Positions 54,691 to 64,000 of a DNA stretch of 64,000 nt are shown piece after piece. Below the pieces are notes generated by a model, which saw only the letters and a list, made by a program, of their open reading frames with translations, searched no databases and was not told the origin of the DNA. Both the position numbers and the translations under genes were made by a program. Source of the stretch: Zopfochytrium polystomum. Lineage: Eukaryota; Chytridiomycota; Chytridiomycetes; Chytridiales; Chytridiaceae. How positions within the stretch are numbered: position 1 is the first letter of the stretch; every line of letters starts with the position of its first letter. The stretch covers positions 62,001 through 126,000 of the forward strand of contig JAIVFJ010000178.1 of NCBI GenBank assembly GCA_025765615.1, read 5' to 3'.

Positions 54691-57600
54691 ATGGAGTTCA
54701 AGCTCAACCCGGAAGGTGCGATCATCAACGACGATGCAGACACGGAGACGCGGTGGGGATCATGCCAACATTTCATTGCGCAGAGCTTTGATGGCAGTCT
54801 TGCATTGGTGGCCCGCTTCGATCTGACTTCACTATTCGATAAACAGAGACATCGTCTTCCCCCACCAACTCGAGGACCTCTCTCAAATCGCTGTGGACGT
54901 CGTAAGCATGGCACCTTTGCGTGAGCAAGTACAGCAATACTGACGATATGTTGCTCAAGGGAGGAAGTCTCGCCAAAGTTGTGTGGTTTTCAAGAAGCCA
55001 GGACTCGCCTGGTGGTCGCCTAAACTTCGTCAAGTTCGAAACACAGCACATCGACCAGGCATGCAGGGCGAAGTTGTGGTGGCCTCCGTTAACCGGGTTC
55101 CACCAGTGCGTCGATTTCATATATAAAGTTCTTTACGACAACTACGATGGGCAGGTCCAGCTGTCCAAGCGCATAGTGAAAGGTTTTTTTTGCTACATTT
55201 TGAGTTGCGCGATTCTGCTCAACGTAACTGCAGCAACTGGCGGCGGTGCCCACAAGTTTTATGGTATGGCGCCCTCAGTTTGCAAATTTAATTGTGATGT
55301 TTATTAATAATAATTCACTCAGACCTGTTCAAGTCGAAACTTGGAGTCACTATCCACCGTGAAGACGAGATGGAGTGGTCTGCGCCCACAAAAACTATGT
55401 TTGAATTAACTAATCTGCAGTCTCATCACGGGTCTCAATTTCCTTGTGCGCCAAATTCCTGATGAGGTGTTCACTTACGACGAGCGGCGGAACGAGGCCA
55501 TGTTGTTTGAGCCGACGCCATCAGAGATATTTCCGTACATGGTTTGGGTTGCGAGTAGCTGTTGGTAAATTTCTGACACACTCAAAGCTTGTGAACATTG
55601 GCTCTGGGGTCAGTATCTTGAAGGTAACCAGCGACGAGACTTAGGGATTAGCGGTAGGTTCTTGGACGTAGCAGTGTCTTTGCTGATGCTCCTCGAGGAA
55701 CTTCACTTGGAGGCGGAACCCTTTGGGGCTTGCTCTCATTGTTAACGGACGCGAAATCTTATGATGAAATGTTGGGTACTGAGCAAAAAGTTGTCACGCT
55801 CTATGATTCACTCTTCAGCAGATCTTTCCAAGGATGGCGACAATCGCAACGTTGACATGTTGGTAAGTCAACATCTGGGCTCATTGTGATGAGTTTTTCT
55901 GATTTGGTATGAAGGTTGGAGATATTTATGGGGGGTACGATTTCCCCAATGACAATTTTATTGATGTCTCACGAGTCACAGTGATTACTCCAAAGTAGGG
56001 TTGAAAGCCTCGACCATCGCATCATCATTTGGGAAAGTGTTCAAAGCGTCTCCTGCTGACCGAAAAAATTTCAAACAAGAAGACATCTCCCGGTCCCTGC
56101 TGGTATGTTGATTAAGAAATTTTCGTAGAGTAACGAACTGCTGCGATTACAACACTCGAATCCTAACAACTTGACAGTATCTTGTTAGGTGAGTTCTAGC
56201 CCAATAACTACCTGCCCTGACGCCTTCCAGCAACAACATTGGACAAATTGCTTACTTAAATGCCCAAGCCCACGGTGTTCAAAGGATTTATTTCAGTGGA
56301 TTTTTCATCAGAGGTGGGAAGTCAATAAGTGGCTCTGTAGTTTACTGAATTCTTGCAGGTCATGCGGTTACTATGAATACTTTGAAGTACTTATCATGCA
56401 GGCATTCCGCGGCAGACTGACTGAGACTAAACAGCTATGCGATAAACTTCTGGTCCAAAGGAAAGATAAAGGCTCTGTTTCTTCGGCATGAAGGCTATCT
56501 GGGAGGTAGGCAGTAGTTGGCGTACTGGTTTGTATTTGACGCATTAGTTCAGCCATGGGCGCCTTTCTTCGGAACGCTACCCCGCGTCGACGCTCTATAT
56601 CATTTCAAGTTCTCGAGAATTTTTCACAAGTAGAGCGCATTTCAGGAACTTCCCCGAGCGCCGTCGGCGCGATCGAGGTCATGTCAAACATCCGCGCCTT
56701 TCCGTTGCTCCGCGATGTGCAAACCTACACTCCAGAGACGACCGATCTGGCCTCTGACCCACGTCTTCAGCACTACTGGCTTGACTTGCTGGACAAAAAT
56801 CTGTCCGATCTGGTAACCATGGTCGTAGAATGGCAGCTGAAGGAGGATGGGAGGAAGAACGGCTCCGAAGAGGCTTTGAAAGCGAGGGCGGTATCCTTTG
56901 AAAGCATGTACAGGAACCACCTTCAGAGGTTGCGAAGAGAGCCAAATGCTTACGGCGTGCTTACCATTCGCAGGTATACGGAATGACTCTATCGAAAAAC
57001 CTCTGAAGCTCGACTCTCTCCTCCAGCCTTCTGAACCTCCGGGAACAGTGCTTGCGAGAAATGGGGTTTACGGATGTGTTTGAAGGCGTCAAAAAGAAAG
57101 AGAACGCTGCAGCGATGCCAATGTTTTTTGAACTGGTCAAAGAGATTGATCTTCTTCCTGAGGACGAGCAGATTAAAGCTCTCACGGACAATGTTCTTGC
57201 CGGTATTGTTCAGGAAAAGGAAAACTTTGTTTTGTGACTCTTACTCATGATACCGTTGCATTCTCAGGTAACATGTACGACTGGTAAGTTGTGTATGTGA
57301 TAAATTTCGCCACTAATATTGGAACAGGGGGTATGTTCAACTTTTTTTTGGAAAGCCCTTGTCATCACGCCTCACTCCGCAAACCAGATCGACTACCATT
57401 CAAGAAATGTTGAAGAAGGGGCAACTTGGGTTTGACTTGGCGAAGGTATTCGAGACGTTTTCGCTTGAGATGGTAACTGCTCTCGACAGGAGAAAGTCCA
57501 ACACCCATGCCAAGTTCAACCATTTGTCTCGGCTCCAAAAACGTCTCCTCTCCCCACCGCCTTACAGGAAGGCCATAGTGTTTGTTGACAACAGCGGCGC

Positions 57601-58425
57601 CGATGCCATCCTAGGCATTCTTCCCTTTGTGCGCTACCTGGTCAAAAAGGGAACGCGGGTCATTCTTGCCGCCAACACTCGTCCTGCTGTCAACGACATA
57701 ACAGCATACGAGCTGGACGGCGTCCTCTCCGAAGTCGCGAAGCAAGACGGACTCCTTGCGGAGGCGGTCAAGAAAAGTTGGATAAAGGTCGTTGGTACTG
57801 GAAGCGGAGAACCTTGCTTAGGTGCGTGGTCTTGTCCAGCATTTTCTGCTCTTCGTTACTGCTGGAACGAGACGTACTTCTGTTGACACCATCCTTGACA
57901 CCATCCTTGACGTAGACTTGCGCCGCGTTAGTGAACAAATTGCCAGCGAGGCGACCGATACCGATCTTGTCATTCTCGAGGTTCGCCTCCGCTGACACTG
58001 CGCATGGTTTCCTCAACGAACTTTTCAGGGCATGGGACGTGCAATTCACACAAATTTCTTCGCTAAATTCCGGGTGGACTGCTTGAAAATCGCAGGTGAG
58101 AAACTGAGCTCCGCAACCACAACGGAAAAAAAAAAACAAAAAAAAAAACAAAACGAATCTCTTAAAATATGACGGTTGGCCAGCACATCATCCGAAACAA
58201 AGCCCAGCTCGAACCAAGGAAACAAAAGAAAGGACTGGCCAACTCCTGCGTGCGCATTCTCATCACTCTTACCATCACCCGTTCCCCAAAACGAACCCCC
58301 CATAACTTGCTTCGCATCTTCCATATTCCGTCGTTCGACACCACGCAGTGTTCAAAAATCCACAGGTCGCTGAGCAGCTGGGAGCTCAGATGTACGACGG
58401 TATCAGGATATTCGAACAGGTGTGA
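54691..58425 (+). CDS. PANK4-like fusion: degenerate pantothenate kinase + DUF89 4'-phosphopantetheine phosphatase
   Basis: About a dozen exons. The N-terminal half is a type-II pantothenate kinase fold: [20 protein letters not shown] (exons joined at 54,961), [103 protein letters not shown]. The C-terminal half is DUF89: an all-helical cap ([12 protein letters not shown]...), [28 protein letters not shown] (metal-site Asp-Asn), [13 protein letters not shown] and [16 protein letters not shown], stop 58,423. The kinase lacks the segment that carries the catalytic Glu in active PANKs, as in animal PANK4, so it is probably inactive. The phosphatase would remove 4'-phosphate from phosphopantetheine or damaged forms, limiting CoA synthesis. 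One frame slip near 55,645, at the expected position of the active-site Arg, is unresolved. Confidence 0.85.
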
Positions 58426-58899
58426 GGAAAAACTGGAAATGGGAATGCAAAGTCGGGAGGGCCGCAAATGACGAAAAATACAGAAAAAGAGGAGGGAGAA
58501 CTGGTTCTCCTTCTCTGTTCGCGTTTTTCCTTTACACACCCAGAAAGCGTACCCCGCCACTTTCTCTTTGGGCCTGAAACAAAAGAGGCGCGCCGAAAAA
58601 AACGGGGAAATAAACAAAAAACGAGGGTAGAAGAAAGGGAAATGGTTGTGAAAGAAATAGTCTGCGTGCCCCGGGGGATAGTCAGGGTTGGGAAACCGAG
58701 GTGCGCGATTGATGTTACGCAACGCAGGCGTGCCCATTTGGCAGTTGATGAATCGAGATTTGGCAACAAAGAAGGAACTGTGCGACTGTTTCGAATGGCG
58801 GCACCGTCGAGCGAATCGAATAAACCGAAGAGGTAAGAGTGACAACGGTGGGAGGTGGCGGAAACCGAGCGAAGTGACCGTGACATGGTCTCGTACCAG
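58426..58899. other. Convergent intergenic region PANK4-like / PPZ
   Basis: About 470 bp between two convergent stops; 3' UTRs expected. No further gene supported. Frames on both strands lack motifs. Confidence 0.5.
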
Positions 58900-60892
58900 T
58901 TACACAGACGTATTAAACGACCGCCGTCGAGCAGTCGGGCTACGCTTCGTAAACTGCGGTTCCAGCAATTCTAGCAAAACAAATCGGAAGTTGGATGAGA
59001 GGGGAGACACCGGGGGATGAAAACGCGGTTTTACTTACCAAAAGAGCAAAGCAGTTCGCTCGTTACGGACATTACCGCGCCTTTGTTATCAAACTCTCCG
59101 CAGTAATTCGGAGCGCTAAAGACTGTCACCAAACGGCGCTCTGCAAAGAATTCATATCCATTCTCCACCACCATGTGAGCCCGTGCGACCAGCTCCAGCC
59201 CGTGTTTCTCCAGGAATGACTTAACGATTGCTTGACCAAAGCAGTAGCTCACGCCACGTTCATTGTCTCCCCACTCATTGACCGTATCTGAAGGATCGGC
59301 CCAGAGCAAGTCATTAAAGAGTCCGTATTCCGGAACGTCGAAGGGCCGCGGAAGAATCCGAATATCATCCATGGTGTATAGAGAAGGTGACAGACCGCCG
59401 TGAACGCAGAAAATCTTGCCTGCGTGGAATTGCGTCAATTCCTTAGATCTGGATAAAAGTGAGATTCTTTCGCTCACCGCCAACGATTGCAGCAATCGGA
59501 AGACAGTTGAAGGTATCCGTGAAAACCTTCCAAACCTTTACGTTGCAGCGGCGTTTGCACTCGTCGTAGAAGCCATACACCCGATTGACCGACGCAGCCT
59601 CGTGATTTCCCCGAAGGATGAAAAAATTTTCGGGAAACTTGATCTTGTAGCATAGCAAAAGGAGGATCGTTTCAAGTGACTGTTTGCCGCGGTCAACGTA
59701 GTCCCCAAGGAACAGGTAATTCCCAGAGGGAGGGTAGCCGCATGCATCGAAAATACGGAGCAGATCTTCGTATTGTCCGTGGATGTCACCTGTCAGTTCG
59801 GTTCCACAGTGTGAGATTCACTTATCAGCCCGAGGCAAAGAACACGAGGGGAACTTACCAACGATATTGACAGGAGCGTTGAGTTCAAGCAACATCGGCT
59901 GCTCCAAGAACAACTCGCGCGCTCTCCCACAAATAGCGACAATCTCATTCGGCTTCAGGCAAACCGACCGCGCCGATACCTTCTTCTTCCGTACACCCAA
60001 AAGTCTCTGAATAAAATCGTCCACATCGAATTTCATTTTCGAATCGACTGTTGCATTGGTGAGTGCTGGTGAAGCGGATGCATCGGTAGGTGTCGGGGTT
60101 GAAGACAACGAGGAGGTGAATCGAGAGAGAAGAGAAGAGGCACGGGGCGTCCCTGCAGACTGTAAGGTCAGGCCATCGGGAGAGGCAGTATTTGATGCGG
60201 TGATTGCGATTGGAGGTGTTCTTGGTAGATCCGACTGAGCGGGGCTTTGATCCGCCTTCTCGGTGGCGGGGTGCCCTAACCATCGGAAGCAAATTGAGTG
60301 AGTCACTCCAACAAACGCACAACGCAGACAGCTCCATGGTACTACCGACAGCTACAGCATCGCCAGATTTCGAAATCGGCTCTTCCACGTCGGCCGCTGT
60401 CGTGCTGGATGATGGTGTGCCGGAGCCACTTTCCCGACTACCAAGGGAGTGCACCGTGGCAGACTGTGGAGTTGGAGGGATACGGCGAGAAAGAGAGGGC
60501 ACGGTTCCGGTAGATCCCGACACAAGAGGCGAGGATTGACGAGGGGATGTCGAGGGAGCCGATGCGGTCACAACTGAGAGCTCATCGGGAAGACCGCCAA
60601 CGGGTGGCGAAGACGGCGATGGCGGAGACGAGACAACAACACCGCCCTCGTCCCCATGAGAGCCACCGCCCCGACTGTCAGATATTGGCCCTGGCGCAGG
60701 GCTACGCGACGCTGCTCCTGCTACCGCTGCTGCTGGTGGCGGTGATGCTGATGCGGTGGCTGCAGCAGCACCAGCTGCTCCTGCTGCTGTTTGTGGTGCA
60801 GCAGCGCAGGCGTCGGCAGCAGCCGCGGTCGCCGCCGACGACGAAGATGATGATGATGATGATGATGATGGCTTGGAAACCTTCGAACCCAT
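58900..60892 (-). CDS. PPZ-type serine/threonine protein phosphatase
   Basis: Fungal-type PP1-like phosphatase; in yeast Ppz1/Ppz2 regulate K+/Na+ homeostasis and bind Hal3. The ATG at 60,892 is followed by MGSKVSK, an N-myristoylation signal, and about 250 residues of Ser/Ala/Pro/Asp low complexity. The catalytic domain ([37 protein letters not shown]) contains all PPP metal motifs: [73 protein letters not shown] and the [11 protein letters not shown] loop. Introns at about 60,305-60,265, 59,868-59,800, 59,492-59,433 and 59,028-58,971 are GT..AG. The last exon gives [20 protein letters not shown] and stops at 58,900. GNHEA has Ala where most PP1/PPZ have Cys. No frame break in the catalytic domain. 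The exact junction of the first intron is ambiguous. Confidence 0.9.
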
Positions 60893-61040
60893 GACCCCGC
60901 CCCACTTCCCTTTTTTGGTTGTTTTCAGTGTGAGCAACGTTCACTGGAAGGTGTCGCCCACTTCGCTGACGGATTGGAGGTGGGAAAATTTTTTATTTTT
61001 ATTCATAATTCCCATTCCAGTTGTTTCTTGTTGTTATTAG

Positions 61041-63379
61041 CCCTTTAACAGTCATCATACGGCCAGCGGCACAACTGACTGACTTTTCCGCCATTACAAT
61101 TAGAAGAACTTCACCAAAACGAAACGAATCCTCGTGAAACTTTCATATGTTGTAGTCCTACCAATTCTGCAAATGCGGTCTAAAATAGCTTCCTCCTTTT
61201 GTTAGTGAAAAAAAAATTTGTCAAACCAACGAAACAGCGTGCCATATACGGCGCAGTGCCACTGATCACAACCTGCCTGCTCACCACGTCCATGTGCCAC
61301 AAAAAGAGTGATCCAGCAACATTGGCGTGATTCCCAATCGCAATTTTTACCATAGAGGTAGATTCAGCATGCGCACATCTGTGGACACCTCATTTGTTTG
61401 AATCTGTTCACTGATCAGCTAACGCCAATCTGCCTGTGGAACAAAACTTCAGAAAAGATGGCTGATGAAAACACACCCCCAGCTACACCAAAACTGCCAA
61501 AGAAGCCCAGAAGAAACACAAAGGCATATTGGGAAATCCATTTAATCAACTCTGGACACTCCAAGAAATCGCTGGCTGGTCTACTTTGAAAGAATTGAAA
61601 TCTCAGGCTGGTGATATCTGTTCTTATCCAAAAACTTGCAACTTACAAAATCTATGTGATTGTGCAGCCCAAAGTGCTCTCTTATGTGCTGTCAAGCAGG
61701 AACAGATATTTATAACATACACAGAGAGCCCACACAAACCTTTGGTGCTGGACATGGAAGTTTGGAGCCCTCTACACTGCCTGGTGCTCATGGAAATTTG
61801 GATGCTTCTGGATCTGCTGCAAGTGCTGAAAACAGAACTTTGATGTGTGGACAAGTGGTTGCTTTTCCATTGGAATCTTCTGTTGGGGGGGGTGATGGGT
61901 GGTTCCACTAGAAGTGGACAGATTTCTTCAGCATTGATTCATCCGGCAAATTCTGGGGCACAAGTTGGCTCCACTGGTGCTTCTTGCTCTGGAAGTGCTC
62001 TCTTGGCTGATGGGAGCTCTGATGGACCTCGTCCTCTTAAGATGATTGATGACATTGTGATTGTCAATGCTGAGCAGTTTGAAAGAGACATAGGTGTGCT
62101 CCTTGCAGAGGGTGAGCAGTGTACAACCAACCCAGGTGAGTGGGTTGAATCAGTGACAAAAGCACAGGCATTGCATCCATGCTGTCATCCACATGAGACT
62201 GGAACACTGTCAAAAACTGTTCGGACCTCTGCCAAACAAGCTGCACAGTTTACTCCAAAGGATGCATTTGATCTTGTTTGGAACGAAGAAGTTCAGAATT
62301 TGATTGTGCTTCATACAATCATGAACTACATCACCCAAAGAATGGAATGTCGGAAGAGAAAGGAGATGGAGCTGGCTCAATTGGATTGTGCTCAACTGTC
62401 TGCAGAAGAACTCAATCGTGAGACCGATGAAGAAGCAGGGGCTCTGAAGCTGCTGAAGGTGGTGATGGAGCACGTGCTGTGAATGCTCAAGTAGCTACTG
62501 GTGGTACTGGTGCACTGGCCCCTTGTACCACACAGGCTCAAGCAGGCAAAATCACCCTGGGCTATCACATTCCAGTTCACTACTATGAGCGTGAATTTTC
62601 ATGGATACTGTCTATGACCCCCTAAAATCATTTAATTCTTTCAAAATTATTTGTGGCCAGATTTATCAATAAAAAATTCAAACAAAAAGCAAGATTTTGA
62701 AGCTTAGTCATTTCGCTATGCGCTATGTAAGTTTGGTCTCATTTGGAGAATGCTGGGATTGCTAAAACGACAGTAAGTGGCTCCATGACCATTCAAAAGT
62801 GCCCCCTACATAATGGACCAAATCTTCATCAAAACTCAATTAAAGGAGCAAACAGCCAGCATCATCAGAGAGCCCTTATCCAAAACAGTCTTTGTTACTA
62901 AGTAAGTAGTTGTGTATCTTTGTTTTTGCAAGTGTGGTGCAAGTTGCAAAACATCCAAATGTGTCACATTTCGAAATTCAGTTATCACTGACATTTTTTT
63001 CTTTGTTTTCCCAACTTTTGCTCAACAGAATCATCATAGAAAAAAAAAATTGGAGCCATAGTCACTTAAGCCAATTTTATTTCATGTTCATTTTTGGAGT
63101 AGTACGCAAATTTTAAAAGACTTTGGTGCAGTTTTTACATCAGTCCACTAATAGGAGAAAAGGCGTGCCGCCATCGGCACAGCTGCAGTTTTGTTGTAAT
63201 TACTATTTATCTAGATTGGGTAAAACAAGGTGAAAAGGTATCAACAGAAAGCCCTTTCAATTCTGAACGTGCTGGTTCTAGTTTCATCACGAAAGTCGCA
63301 TCGGTGCAGAAGTTAGGAATGGGACAACTTTGAGGGTCATTGTGCCGCATGTGGCACGGTGGCACCAACCCTTAAAGGG
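61041..63379. mobile_element. piggyBac-like TTAA element B (defective)
   Basis: Begins CCCTTTAACAGTCAT and ends ...CTTAAAGGG-TTAA. The left flank is TTAG, a one-base variant of the TTAA target. Left and right ends match element A over long stretches. It keeps an internal region missing from A (about 61,590-62,520) and lacks the Cys-rich finger present in A. The two are complementary deletion derivatives of one parent. Frames encode only fragments. Confidence 0.75.
61458..62482 (+). pseudogene. N-terminal fragment of the piggyBac-like element's protein
   Basis: Frames from ATG 61,458 onward include a basic start (PKLPKKPRRNTKAYWEIH) shared with element A. A longer frame (61,847-62,482) has VNAEQFERDIGVLLAEGE, QFTPKDAFDLVWNEEVQNLI and MECRKRKEMELAQLDCA. 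No DDD catalytic core is visible. Assigned to the element by position, not by domain. Confidence 0.4.
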
Positions 63380-63383
63380 TTAA

Positions 63384-63519
63384 TAATTAATAATAATAGA
63401 TGATGCTTGTTCCTACCCATGGCCGTCTTCTTTGTGATCAATCGGGCCGTGGAAAGTTTCAAAGAGTCCACAACCACAATATTAATACGGGGCGCAATTA
63501 ATAATATTAAAAGTGAATG
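63384..63519. other. Short spacer, no feature recognised
   Basis: AT-rich sequence between element B and the stop codon of the next gene. Confidence 0.5.
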
Positions 63520-64000
63520 TTACGTCTCCAACCCCAATGAATAAAACAAGTTGTGGTCCAATCGCAGTAACAATGCGTCTAAAGCGTGCTGCCCTCCGCC
63601 GCCTGCAACGGCCGCTGCGGCAGTCTCTTTCGCCCCGCTGAAAATTCGAAACAAGAACGATGTGTGCTGGTCAAACTCCTGAAACGGGTGAATGCAAGAA
63701 GGCGGAAATTCGTTTTGTGAGTGCTAGATTGAAGAATTCGAAAGGGTTTTGCCTAGATCCACTCGTTCTTCCGAAAACTCGGGGACCTACAAATATCACG
63801 AACCTCCTTCAACCGGCGAATTTCGGTTGCATACCATTCCGGGTGACCTCCCACCCCATCAGCGTCGCGAACTGCTCGCTCCACGACACCACAAAATCTT
63901 TCGCATGATGTCATCGCACCACGCAACGACGGTGCTACGAACCGGCCAAGCCCAGCGGCTGCTGCCATTATTGCAGCTGAAGTCGAAGATCCGGAGCAAA
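63520..64000 (-). CDS. Probable gamma-tubulin complex component (GCP family), C-terminal end
   Basis: Partial minus-strand gene entering from the right edge. An exon ending at 63,804 (SCERFCGVVERAVRDADG...EIRRLKE) splices in phase (GT at 63,803, AG at 63,679) to the last exon 63,678-63,520, which reads EFDQHTSFLFRIFSGAKETA, a Gly/Ala stretch, then ALDALLLRLDHNLFYSLGLE-stop. A helix ending LLLRLDxNxFY at the extreme C-terminus after a short low-complexity loop is typical of GCP2/GCP3 (Spc97/Spc98), which nucleate microtubules. The upstream limit of the first exon is unclear. The family call rests on about 60 residues. Confidence 0.5.

Noticed and set aside
61041..63379. Element B as a host gene with a Lys-rich protein
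   Set aside because: TTAA-flanked termini shared with element A and the lack of a continuous frame show it is a transposon derivative.

Overview
This window looks like the nuclear genome of an early-diverging zoosporic (flagellated) fungus, close to chytrids in the broad sense. The genes have many short GT..AG introns (about 45-80 nt), so it is eukaryotic. An N-myristoylatable PPZ-type phosphatase, an ATP-type PEP carboxykinase and a possible ATP synthase subunit J point to fungi. A SAS-4/CPAP centriole gene points to a lineage that still builds basal bodies. No prokaryotic features were seen.

Layout. (1) 1-12.3 kb: the 5' end of a secreted aspartic protease (minus strand), a gene for a membrane protein with about seven TM segments (minus), and a long M1 metallo-aminopeptidase (plus), separated by CT/GA microsatellites and poly(T/A) runs. 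(2) 12.3-24.6 kb: a mobile-element graveyard. It holds a tRNA-derived SINE with a 19-20 bp target duplication, a copia fragment, a piggyBac-like TTAA element carrying a nested insertion, an internally deleted Ty3/gypsy chromovirus (copy 1), and a long-inverted-repeat foldback element. (3) 24.6-32.0 kb: a housekeeping island with PDH E2, PCF11, MED18 (overlapping PCF11 tail to tail) and a small ATP-synthase-J-like protein. (4) 32-48.4 kb: a second repeat block, with an unknown ORF chain cut by a solo LTR, more foldback copies, and a Ty3/gypsy copy 2 sitting in a foldback element and itself split by a Ty1/copia element with a 5-bp target duplication. (5) 48.4-61 kb: a second housekeeping island with ATP-PEPCK, SAS-4, a PANK4-like pantothenate kinase/4'-phosphopantetheine phosphatase fusion, and PPZ phosphatase. 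(6) 61-64 kb: a second piggyBac-like derivative, then the 3' end of a probable gamma-tubulin complex component.

The strongest new observations are in the Ty3/gypsy family. Gag and pol lie in different frames and are joined at a textbook -1 frameshift heptamer (CCCAAAC) followed 5 nt later by an 8-bp stem. The 11 nt at the predicted mRNA 5' end (AAGTGAATTAT) are perfectly complementary to a site just after the LTR, which is the signature of Tf1-type self-primed reverse transcription. Both signals are kept in two copies.

Several otherwise conserved host genes (PDH E2, PCF11, the 3' part of the aminopeptidase, the membrane protein, one spot in PANK4) change frame without an intron, while MED18, PEPCK, PPZ and the subunit-J-like gene read cleanly. 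I read this mainly as residual single-base indels in the assembly, but decay of some of these copies cannot be excluded from sequence alone. Exon coordinates come from reading splice sites and protein similarity by eye.
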